In this document: positions 22,805-30,119 of the stretch, piece after piece
How the letters are laid out: every line of letters starts with the position of its first letter
Numbering within the stretch: position 1 is the stretch's first letter
Assembly (NCBI GenBank): GCA_015522475.1
Contig: WAMF01000013.1
Span: forward strand, 1 to 33,022
Reading direction: 5' to 3'
DNA length: 33,022 nt
Source: Microcaldota archaeon
GTDB lineage: Archaea > Micrarchaeota > Micrarchaeia > Anstonellales > J096
Position numbers and translations under genes: made by a program
The notes under the pieces: model-generated
Database searches by the model: none
Told to the model about the DNA's origin: nothing
What the model saw: the letters and a program-made list of their open reading frames with translations, nothing else

Positions 22805-25800
22805 CTATGTGGAAGAGGATGTAGCGCTTCCTTTATCTTCCTCTTTACCTCTTGTTGCTTCTTTGTTTTTACTATCCTCATCTTTTTCTTTATCGTCTTC
22901 ATCTCTTCCTTCGGGTTTTCCTTCAGCTTTCCTCTTAACATCGTCGGGCACGCGGATTTCTACGAACCTAGAAGCGCCCCTCTGCTTGCTAACGCCAATG
23001 ATAACATCTGCCTTTGAGGCTACATTCTCTTTGTGACTCACAATTATGAATTGGCTCTGTTTGCTTAGGTTTCTTATGAACTCTGCCATTCTATCGCTGT
23101 TTAGCTTATCGAGTGCAGCATCCACTTCATCAAATATGTAGAAGGCTGAAGGCTTTACTGCATTGAGTGCATAGAGAAAGAAGAGAGAAACGAGCGTCTT
23201 TTCACCACCAGCAAGCGAGTCTATGTAGACCTCTTTACCTTCCCTTATAACGCGTATGTGAAGCTTTGCTTTGTCTATGTCCTTTGCATTTTCTAAGACG
23301 AGTTCACCCACGCCAAAGTCTTTTATGAAGCCGAACATTTCCTTGAACTTTTTGTTGAGTTTCTCGAATGCAGCTAGGAAAGCATCCTTCTTTTTCTTCT
23401 CGATTTCCACCATCATGTGGAGCACTGCTTCCTTCTCTTGCTTAAGCTTTTCCAGCTTATCTTTGACGCCAGCTAGCTCTTGTTCTATTCTCTCATATGT
23501 GTCCTCTGCTGCGAAGTTTATATTCTGCATGCCTGCCATGAGCTTTTCTATGTCTTCGAGCTCTTTCTTGAGTTTGGAAAGGGGCTCATCTATGAAGTTG
23601 AATGCTTGGGTTGCTGCAGGAGAGGATGATGAAGAGGCTAAGGAAGAAGATTGTGTGGAGAGTGTAGACGGAGTATTATTTGGATTATCCCGACTATTTG
23701 ACATATTTAGACCGTTTAAGCTAAAGCCCATTTTGGAGAATTCCTCTGATAGAGTAGAGAAGCGTTCCTTAAGAGAGGCCAATGATACTTCCAAATTCCT
23801 CAACGACTTGTCTATTCTGCCTATCTCCTTCTCAGCTTTAGCCTTTTCACCACCCAAAGACTGCATGTCTCTCTCGATGGCTTTGATTCTGTCTGTGACA
23901 GCCTCGATTTCTTTGTACTTCTTGGACAGAGTCTCTTCTAAGTCGACGAGCTTAGCTGAGATAATGTTCTTTTTATCCCTAAGTGTTCTTTCTCTAGATA
24001 TTAAGGAAGAGATGTGCTTTGCTAGCTCCTCTCTCTTGACTCTGAGCTTCTCTATTTCGCGCTCGAGCGCTAGAGCCATTTCCTGCTTTGCCTTTATACG
24101 TTCCTTCTTTGAAGCAAACGCCGCTATTTTATCTTGGACCTTTGCTTCTAGGGATTTTCTCTTGACCTTTTTCTTAGTTAGCTCCCCTCTCAACATGTCG
24201 AGCTTGGGCACGATGCCTTTGAGTTCCGCCTTAAGCTGAGAAAGCTTTTCTTTTATAGACGACGAACTTTCTCCGCCTGCTTGCTTTATGATTTTATCCC
24301 TTTCTTTTTTCATGGCTTGAAGCCTTGCTCTTTCAGCCCTCAGCGACGAGAGCTCCTCCCTAATGGATGTAAGCTCATTGAGAATAGCTGCCTTTTCTTC
24401 CCTCAATGTATCCATTTCCTGCCTAACTGTCTCGACCATTTTTGAACTGGCTAAGCTGCTCTTACTCTTTCCGCCAGATATAATGCCGCTGCTCTCGAAA
24501 ACCTCACCTTTTAGCGTCACTATGCGCCTGAACTTGCCCTTGTGCCTATTGGCATCGTCAAAATCCTTAGCTAAAACAGTATCGCCGAAGACAAATTTTA
24601 TGGCTTTCTCAAATGCAGGATCGTATTGAATCATGTCTGTCATTAAAGGCAACTCGCCCTTTGTTGGCTCAGCTGTGCTTTTTATAGCGTCGAGCGGAAT
24701 GAAGGTTGCCTTTCCTGCTTCTGCCTTCCTTAAGTAGGATATGATGGTCTTAGCGGTGTCGACATTGTCGACTACAATGTAAGCAAGGCGTGAGCCGCCC
24801 GCTGCATCTACAGCTTCCGCGAGGGAGGAGCTAAACTCTATAAGGTCAATAACTCTGCCGAATATACCTTGGACTTTGCCGCTCTTTCTAAGTTCATCTA
24901 TGAGAAGATAGGTGCTGCCCTGCGACGTCGAAACGCTGGCTCTAAGCACAGCGTACTTTTCCCTCAGGTCTATAAGCTTGCTGTCCACTTTCCTTAGGCG
25001 CTCGTTGAGCGTCTTCTCTCTGGAAAATAGCTGCGTTGTCTTCGTGTTTATAAGCGAGAGCTCTCTTTCCACGTCTGTGCTTTCTTCTTCTGGAGAGGCT
25101 AAAGCTGAGAACTTTTCAAGTTCTTTTTCCACATTGGCTTTTTTCTCTTCGAGCTCTGCAATTTGTTTTTCCAAGCTTTCGATGGCTGCATCTATGGCTG
25201 AGAGCTCCTTCATCTCCTTAACTTCCTCGAGTTTAATGTTGGACTCCTCCTTTAGATGGTCGAGTTTTTTAACTTTTTCTGCCAGCTCTTCTTCTATGGT
25301 CTTCAATTCTTCTTCAGCCCTAATTCTTTGATCTGTTAGCTCTTTCGTCTGGACTGCTATGACTTTTTCTTCGCCTTTGAGGGCTTCCGCCTTTTTGAAC
25401 AGCTCATCCCTTTCCTTTATAGCAAGGAGCTTCTCGTCGAGCTTTGCCCTTTCTTCAGCTAGCTCCTTTACGCGTTCCTCTACATCTTGAAGCTTAGCTT
25501 GCCATTCCTTGAGTTCAGCCTCTAGTTGAGCCTTCTGCGATTCTTGTCTAGAGAGCATTCTGCCTACGTCGTCGAGCTGCTTCTTAAGAATGCTTGCCTT
25601 CAAATCCCTACGGCGCTCTTCTAGATTTCTGTATTTTTTGGCTTGCTCCATTTCCTTCTCAAGGTCGCGGAGTATACGAAGTTTCTCGCCTATAATAAGG
25701 TTAGCTTCATCTATACGTGCAGAGACAGCCTCGAGCTCTCTCATGGCCTCTGCCTTTTTCATCTCATAGATGGCCGTGTCTGCAAGTTCGTCGATATATA

Positions 25801-26233
25801 TCTTTCTATCAGCTGGCTTCATGTGCACAATTTTATCTATCTCGCCCTGAGGGATAATGGAGCTCTTCACGTTGCCCATGTTCTTTCTGTGAAGGAATTC
25901 CTTGAGGTCTTTAAGCAAGATGTTTATGCCATCCTTTGAATACGTGATCTTCCCGTTTGAGGCTACTGTGCGCGTTATCCTATAGCGCTTATCCCCATCT
26001 CTCAGCGTCAGTGTAACGCTCGCTTTTGTGTAGCCAGGATGAAGAAGCTTTTTGAGTGTGTCGACACGCAGACGCTTCTTTGAGCCCTCACCGAGAGCAA
26101 AGAGAATAGCGTCGCATATATTGCTTTTTCCTGAGCCGTTTGGTCCCACTATGGCATTTACGGCTGGACTGAATACGACGTGTGCCTTTTTGAAAGACTT
26201 GAAGCCCGAAAGGTCGACTGCTTCTATATACAC
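22805..26233 (-). CDS. smc: Chromosome segregation protein SMC
   Basis: SMC dimers organise and segregate chromosomes using ATP. Walker A GPNGSGKSN is at 30-38, followed by long coiled coils, a hinge domain at about 425-590 (with GKVQGIFGRVIDL and the Gly-rich SSGIISGGKSK), a second coil, then the signature SLAGGEKTL (from 1006) and Walker B FYIFDEVDAALD (D1035). Its 1142 residues are family length. Two oddities are a Ser/Asn/Pro-rich low-complexity insert in the C-terminal coil (about residue 890) and an acidic/Lys/Ser tail of about 45 residues after the ATPase. I choose the GTG at 26233 because it gives MYIEAVDLSGFKSF, the usual start, 25 nt after a TATA box; a TTG at 26251 would add six residues. 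Confidence 0.96.
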   Translation of the reverse strand: MYIEAVDLSGFKSFKKAHVVFSPAVNAIVGPNGSGKSNICDAILFALGEGSKKRLRVDTLKKLLHPGYTKASVTLTLRDGDKRYRITRTVASNGKITYSKDGINILLKDLKEFLHRKNMGNVKSSIIPQGEIDKIVHMKPADRKIYIDELADTAIYEMKKAEAMRELEAVSARIDEANLIIGEKLRILRDLEKEMEQAKKYRNLEERRRDLKASILKKQLDDVGRMLSRQESQKAQLEAELKEWQAKLQDVEERVKELAEERAKLDEKLLAIKERDELFKKAEALKGEEKVIAVQTKELTDQRIRAEEELKTIEEELAEKVKKLDHLKEESNIKLEEVKEMKELSAIDAAIESLEKQIAELEEKKANVEKELEKFSALASPEEESTDVERELSLINTKTTQLFSREKTLNERLRKVDSKLIDLREKYAVLRASVSTSQGSTYLLIDELRKSGKVQGIFGRVIDLIEFSSSLAEAVDAAGGSRLAYIVVDNVDTAKTIISYLRKAEAGKATFIPLDAIKSTAEPTKGELPLMTDMIQYDPAFEKAIKFVFGDTVLAKDFDDANRHKGKFRRIVTLKGEVFESSGIISGGKSKSSLASSKMVETVRQEMDTLREEKAAILNELTSIREELSSLRAERARLQAMKKERDKIIKQAGGESSSSIKEKLSQLKAELKGIVPKLDMLRGELTKKKVKRKSLEAKVQDKIAAFASKKERIKAKQEMALALEREIEKLRVKREELAKHISSLISRERTLRDKKNIISAKLVDLEETLSKKYKEIEAVTDRIKAIERDMQSLGGEKAKAEKEIGRIDKSLRNLEVSLASLKERFSTLSEEFSKMGFSLNGLNMSNSRDNPNNTPSTLSTQSSSLASSSSSPAATQAFNFIDEPLSKLKKELEDIEKLMAGMQNINFAAEDTYERIEQELAGVKDKLEKLKQEKEAVLHMMVEIEKKKKDAFLAAFEKLNKKFKEMFGFIKDFGVGELVLENAKDIDKAKLHIRVIREGKEVYIDSLAGGEKTLVSLFFLYALNAVKPSAFYIFDEVDAALDKLNSDRMAEFIRNLSKQSQFIIVSHKENVASKADVIIGVSKQRGASRFVEIRVPDDVKRKAEGKPEGRDEDDKEKDEDSKNKEATRGKEEDKGSATSSST

Positions 26234-26251
26234 AGAGGAAATGGAGCCCAA

Positions 26252-26557
26252 GTGTTTTTAAGCGTAGTCTCTGCAGTTTTTAGGCCATTGAATAATAGCA
26301 GAAAGAGATGCATGACCTTTCACAATTCACGATTTAATTCACGATTTTTCGGCTCCGTATAATTTTGTGTAGCTTATCCTGTTTTCTTATTTCCCTATTT
26401 TTTATTTTATCTTATTATCTTGGTTTTTTGTCTTCCTTATCCCCTTGCGCTTCCCTTTTGCCCTTCTTTGCTCTTCTTTACTTTTTGATACCCTTCCACT
26501 CTATAAATTCCCTTTTACTCGTCTTACTACCGCCTTCGCCTTTTTGCCCTTTGTCCT
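26252..26557 (-). promoter_or_regulatory. Non-coding region between GINS and smc, with smc promoter and 12-bp tandem repeat
   Basis: These 306 bases separate two minus-strand genes. The smc TATA box is CTTAAAAAC on the minus strand (26254-26262), 25 nt before the GTG start. About 62 bp further out AATTCACGATTT is repeated perfectly in tandem (26324-26335 and 26336-26347). The rest (26370-26550) is extremely pyrimidine-rich on the plus strand, that is purine-rich in the GINS transcript direction. No RNA gene or credible protein gene is seen; plus-strand frames here are leucine/serine runs caused by base composition. Confidence 0.55.
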
Positions 26558-27091
26558 TTAGAGGTCTTCTAACCCCTCTTCAGAAAAAGAAGCCTTTTTT
26601 GACGAACTCTCTGTGCTCAAATTGCCATCCTCTTTGCCCTCTCTCGTTTCATGCGCTTCTGTTTCTTTTTTGCCATCGTTGCCATCGATCTTCTCAGCCT
26701 TTTCAGCCCTCTCAGCCTTCTTTTCAAGTTTATCTCCAGCTCCAACTCTTCCGGCTTTGCCCTCTTTAACTGCTTCTACCTCTTTTTGGAAATCTTGAAC
26801 AGCAGTATACACACGCATGAAGAAATCCTCCTCTGGCCCAACAAGATGTTCTGGCATCTCGCCCTTTGAGGCAAAGAACACAATCTTCTCTGTGCGCTTC
26901 GCTATAATCTTCTCTATGGAGCGGAGCACACCCATGTACTCACCGTAAAACTCCTCTGGGTTGGTCTTCATCTTGGCAGAAGACTCTGCTTCAAGCTCTG
27001 CCATTTGCTCATAAAAGTCATCTGGCACCTCCACCAACTCACTGTTTGAGAGCTCCTCTCGTTCAATCTCGCGAAGCCTGTGATAGTCCAT
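26558..27091 (-). CDS. GINS complex subunit (Gins51/Sld5-Psf1 type), A domain plus disordered tail
   Basis: GINS joins MCM and the GAN/Cdc45-like protein in the archaeal replicative helicase. The first about 90 residues match the helical A domain of the archaeal Gins51 type: MDYHRLREIEREELSNSELV, VPDDFYEQM, then the helix RSIEKIIAKRTEKIVFFAS and the later VYTAVQDFQKEVEAV. The usual small beta B domain after it is not visible. From about residue 100 the 177-residue protein is a Lys/Glu/Ser/Gly low-complexity tail. The ATG at 27091 (or 27094) is preferred: it fits the family N-terminus and is 26 nt from the palindromic TATA box. An in-frame ATG at 27133 would translate the promoter. Confidence 0.78.
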   Translation of the reverse strand: MDYHRLREIEREELSNSELVEVPDDFYEQMAELEAESSAKMKTNPEEFYGEYMGVLRSIEKIIAKRTEKIVFFASKGEMPEHLVGPEEDFFMRVYTAVQDFQKEVEAVKEGKAGRVGAGDKLEKKAERAEKAEKIDGNDGKKETEAHETREGKEDGNLSTESSSKKASFSEEGLEDL

Positions 27092-27111
27092 CATAGCCTT
27101 TTGGAAGGGAG

Positions 27112-27122
27112 CTTTTAAAAAG
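27112..27122. promoter_or_regulatory. Shared palindromic TATA box (GINS / trm1)
   Basis: CTTTTAAAAAG is nearly self-complementary. Its centre is 26 nt from the ATG at 27091 on the minus strand and 26 nt from the ATG at 27143 on the plus strand. One element can therefore drive both leaderless genes, and this symmetry decides both start codons. Confidence 0.6.
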
Positions 27123-27142
27123 TTGAGTAGCATATGGATGGC

Positions 27143-28459
27143 ATGCCTTCCAATTTTTCCAAGCCATCTTCCAAGCCCCCTTTCAAATCCCCTTCCAAGC
27201 CTTCCAGACCATCGAGCGGCCCAAAAAGCACCTCAAGAGACATTGGACATGCTGTGCATACAAAGTGCACCAAGCATGCCCTGCATGCTAAGCATGTTGT
27301 AGAAGGAGCTGTAGAAATAGAGCTCTGCCCATCTGTTTTCTATAATCCGCATATGCAGCTCAGCAGGTCACTCAGCGTGCTAGCTGCAAAGGCCATAATG
27401 AGCTGCGAAGAGGAAAAGGCGGAACATGAAGGAGGAGCAGCGCGAAAGCAAGGCTCATTTATAAAAGCGCTCGACGCCTTCACTGCAAGTGGTGTAAGAG
27501 GGCTGCGCTATGCTAAAGAAGCGGGCTTCGACGTGGATTTCCTCGATTTAAGCAAAGGAGCTGTCGAGTGGTGCAAGAGAAATGTTAAGAAAAACGGCGT
27601 TAAAGGTAAGGTTTGGCATAGGGACGTCGTTGAATTCCTTACATCCAACGACGCCATAAACGAGCAATACACGTTCATCGAGCTCGATCCCTTTGGCAGC
27701 CCCATACCCTTCCTTTGGCCAGCTTTTTATTACCTCGTGAGAACGGGCGCCAGAAAAAGGCCCGCTTATCTTTCCATAACCGCCACAGATGGGCCAGTGT
27801 TATGTGGCCTTCAAAAAGAAGCGGCGAGAAAATATTACAAGGTGGAGCCCTTGCACAACAGCTTCTGCCATGAGACAGGGCTCCGCATCCTTATAAGAGC
27901 AGCTGCAGAGACAGCTTTGCTCTTAAACGCTGGTGTGGAGCCCCTTGTCAGTTTTTACTACAGGCATCAATTCAAAACAATCCTACGTGTCCAAAAGGGC
28001 GAAGACGCAGCTAGGAAAACGCTCTTCTTTATAGGCAGAGCCATCGACCCCTTCACAAAAAAGGCATATGGCCCTATTTGGCTAGGTCCTCTTCACGACA
28101 AGCAAACAATTAAAGAAATGGAAAGAAAAGCAAGGGAAGCAAAGGAAAGAGCTGAACAGGAGAAGAAAGAGAAAGGTGAAAAAGGGGAAGGAGGAAAACG
28201 CGGATTGTGGCGAAAAAGCCTTGTATACGTCGAGGCATTCGAGAAAGAGCTGAACATAGATAAGCCCTACTTTTTCTCTCTGCCAGACGTGTTTAAGCGC
28301 TATGGCATAAAGGGTAACATGCTTTCTGTAAAGAAAGTTATAAGCCTACTTAGACAGAAGGGATACAAAGCCGAGCCCACACACATAGACAGTGAAGGTG
28401 TAAAAACAAACGCCAGCGTCGAAGAGCTCGTTAAGCTCATAAAAGCACATAGACGTTAA
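27143..28459 (+). CDS. trm1: tRNA (guanine-26 N2)-dimethyltransferase Trm1
   Basis: Trm1 methylates G26 of tRNA twice with S-adenosylmethionine. The SAM site DAFTASGVRGLRYAKEAG begins near residue 111, the acidic strand VDFLDLS is near 132, and the catalytic ELDPFGSPIPFL is at about 181-192. The ITATDGPVLCGLQ and SFCHETGLRILIR blocks follow. A Lys/Glu-rich segment (about 337-362) interrupts the C-terminal domain, and about 50 N-terminal residues are Ser/Pro/Lys/His-rich and outside the fold. The 438 residues are somewhat longer than typical archaeal Trm1 (about 380) because of these. I use the ATG at 27143, placed 26 nt after the TATA box; an in-frame ATG at 27134 abuts the alternative GINS start. 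Confidence 0.94.
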   Translation: MPSNFSKPSSKPPFKSPSKPSRPSSGPKSTSRDIGHAVHTKCTKHALHAKHVVEGAVEIELCPSVFYNPHMQLSRSLSVLAAKAIMSCEEEKAEHEGGAARKQGSFIKALDAFTASGVRGLRYAKEAGFDVDFLDLSKGAVEWCKRNVKKNGVKGKVWHRDVVEFLTSNDAINEQYTFIELDPFGSPIPFLWPAFYYLVRTGARKRPAYLSITATDGPVLCGLQKEAARKYYKVEPLHNSFCHETGLRILIRAAAETALLLNAGVEPLVSFYYRHQFKTILRVQKGEDAARKTLFFIGRAIDPFTKKAYGPIWLGPLHDKQTIKEMERKAREAKERAEQEKKEKGEKGEGGKRGLWRKSLVYVEAFEKELNIDKPYFFSLPDVFKRYGIKGNMLSVKKVISLLRQKGYKAEPTHIDSEGVKTNASVEELVKLIKAHRR

Positions 28460-28552
28460 CGCCCGCACAGAAGACGCTTCAAAGCCTACAAAGGCTTAGA
28501 GGAGCCTCAAAGGCTTACAAAACATACATAACTTGAGAAACTTTGCAAAACT

Positions 28553-29692
28553 TTAAGCCAACTTCAAATGGAGAAAGCCGGCGATGCTCTTCAGAAGGCC
28601 ATTCATAACGAGCTTCTTAGCTAAAGCTATGAACTCGCGCACAGAAAGCCTGCTTAACCTCTCTTTGAGCCATTTAGTATAGAGGCGCTCAGCTTCTAAA
28701 ACACGCAAGAGGAGGGCAACACTTTTTTTATGCTCTATGAGCCACTTCAGGCGTTTTTGGGTTAGCTTGGGAAACTTTGGCAAGATGTGCTTGGCAAAGT
28801 GCTCTAAGCCATTCTTTTTTATGTCGTCTATAGCCTCGCCATACAGCTTCTCCAGCTCATCCAGCTTTTTTAGGATAGCGGCTTTTCTCTCAGCAGCTTT
28901 GTCCATGTTCTTAGGTGTTTCCTTAATTATATCGTCGACATCTTTAAGCACGTCTGTGTCAAAAGATTGGCCAAAAGGCCCTTTTTTGCCGTCGAGCTCT
29001 CTGTCAAGTTCTTTGGCAAGCTTCTCAATCTGGCCTTCTACCTTCTTTTTGGCTTTCTCATCGACGAAAGAAGCCGCTATATAATCATCAACGAGTGTAG
29101 GGTCTCTATTGGCAACAGATGCCTCTGCAACAATGTAGTCTATGTCCTTTATCTTTATCTTGTGCTTTACAGGAAAAACCTCTACTTTCTTCGTCGTTGG
29201 ATCTACATAAACAAGGGCAAAGCCATCTTCTATCTCGCTCTCCTTATACACGACATCCTTCTTGAACCGCGGCGACGAAGTTGACGAAGAGGAATTTGCG
29301 AGTTTCAAGCCCGGCTCCTTAAAGCGCTGAATCTGAGCCTGAGCCGCTTGGATTTCTTGCCCTTTCACAACGACGGGCTGCGGCAACTCGAATTGTTGCA
29401 TAGCCACGTTCACTTGAGTAATCTTTAAAGTGGAAGGCAAAGCCATCGCAGCCCCGAACGGCGTAGGTGGTGGATTATTTTTCGGGCTGTTGGTTCTTGT
29501 TGGGCTCTCCCCAATAAGGGAAAAAACAAAGGGCAGAACAAGCGCGCTTGTTAGAGAAACACCACCTGCAATCGAGACGGCGGATGCATTTTTGGCAAGA
29601 GACGGGATCTCCTGTAAATAAGTCAAGCGCTCTGTTAGGCTAGTAGACGCTTCAAGTTGAGCCCCACCTGCTTGCCCATCTCCACCATTCAT
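28553..29692 (-). CDS. Hypothetical single-transmembrane protein with Pro-rich and coiled segments
   Basis: I do not recognise this 379-residue protein. It has a soluble N-terminus of about 36 residues, one transmembrane helix (about 38-60, NASAVSIAGGVSLTSALVLP onward), then a Pro/Asn-rich stretch (KNNPPPTPFG) and a Gln-rich segment. A small beta-looking part follows (DVVYKESEIEDGFALVYVD; about 145-200). The last 180 residues are charged and helical, ending in a Leu-rich C-terminus. A TATA box (minus strand, 29712-29721) is centred 24-25 nt before the ATG, supporting the start. It lies directly downstream of two pilin-like genes on the same strand but has its own promoter. The short cytosolic N-terminus, one TM helix and Pro-rich linker loosely recall VirB10-like bridging proteins; that is only an analogy. 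Confidence 0.65.
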   Translation of the reverse strand: MNGGDGQAGGAQLEASTSLTERLTYLQEIPSLAKNASAVSIAGGVSLTSALVLPFVFSLIGESPTRTNSPKNNPPPTPFGAAMALPSTLKITQVNVAMQQFELPQPVVVKGQEIQAAQAQIQRFKEPGLKLANSSSSTSSPRFKKDVVYKESEIEDGFALVYVDPTTKKVEVFPVKHKIKIKDIDYIVAEASVANRDPTLVDDYIAASFVDEKAKKKVEGQIEKLAKELDRELDGKKGPFGQSFDTDVLKDVDDIIKETPKNMDKAAERKAAILKKLDELEKLYGEAIDDIKKNGLEHFAKHILPKFPKLTQKRLKWLIEHKKSVALLLRVLEAERLYTKWLKERLSRLSVREFIALAKKLVMNGLLKSIAGFLHLKLA

Positions 29693-29711
29693 AAAAAGAT
29701 AAGAAGGGCAA

Positions 29712-29721
29712 GATTAAAAAC
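29712..29721 (-). promoter_or_regulatory. TATA box of the single-TM protein gene
   Basis: On the minus strand this reads GTTTTTAATC, centred 24-25 nt before the ATG at 29692, consistent with leaderless transcription. Confidence 0.5.
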
Positions 29722-29768
29722 AGTATCTGTCAGGGCCCGAGTTTTTTAACATTATATTGCGCATGAGA

Positions 29769-30110
29769 TTAATGGAATGTACAGTTGTTTGGATCGTACG
29801 TCATACCAAGCATAGCCGCGAGCACTTGAGGAATGATAAGCACTAAAAGCAGACCTATAACTGCGCCAGCTAGTAAACTATGGCTCCAAAGAATAGCCCT
29901 AGCTCTCATTTCAGCTCCTAACATCTGGCCAGCAGCATAGGAAATGCTTGAAAGAGCAACCATAACAATGGCAAGATTCCCTATAACCTGATAAAGAAAC
30001 TTGCAAAGTTGTTGAAGAGCAGTTTGCAAGTTGCTCGTAGCTGCACTCACCATGCTAAACGCAAATATTTCAAAAAGAAGAAAGAGAACAAAGAGGGTTT
30101 TTATTTTCAT
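29769..30110 (-). CDS. Small VirB2/TrbC-like pilin candidate, copy 2
   Basis: The 113-residue product has a signal peptide (about 1-23, ending MVSAA), then a helical segment with LQQLCKFLYQ, and two long hydrophobic helices (about 42-63 and 79-100). They are joined by a short polar loop, GAEMRARAILW. This signal plus two-helix hairpin with a small basic loop is the layout of VirB2/TrbC conjugative pilins. It is clearly a paralogue of the preceding gene: both share Y-A-x-G-x-x-L-G-x-E-M-x-A-R-A-x-x-W, one Cys early in the mature part and one Cys near the C-terminus (NNCTFH). A 9-nt gap and a GGGTGA site overlapping the upstream stop indicate one operon. Family assignment is by architecture, not by a strong motif. 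Confidence 0.6.
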   Translation of the reverse strand: MKIKTLFVLFLLFEIFAFSMVSAATSNLQTALQQLCKFLYQVIGNLAIVMVALSSISYAAGQMLGAEMRARAILWSHSLLAGAVIGLLLVLIIPQVLAAMLGMTYDPNNCTFH

Positions 30111-30119
30111 TGCCTGGGC

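Noticed and set aside
22690-23036. A plus-strand open frame with Lys/Glu helical-looking codons running into the antisense of smc
   Set aside because: There is no usable start codon with promoter or ribosome binding site, and the composition is explained by the purine-rich gap and smc shadow.
23271-24239. A 322-residue plus-strand open frame antisense to smc, plus several others across 22.8-26.3 kb
   Set aside because: They are Ser/Phe/Leu-rich shadows of the charged coiled-coil codons of smc, with no start signals and no domain features.
26365-26769. A plus-strand 134-residue Leu/Ser/Pro/Phe-rich open frame
   Set aside because: It follows from the pyrimidine-rich composition of the GINS 3' part and the gap. 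GINS on the other strand has recognisable family motifs.
27094-27143. Abutting start codons of GINS and trm1 in CATATG (27131-27136)
   Set aside because: The longest frames give this striking arrangement, but the family N-terminus of GINS and the TATA spacing favour starts at 27091 and 27143, so the abutment is probably an artefact.
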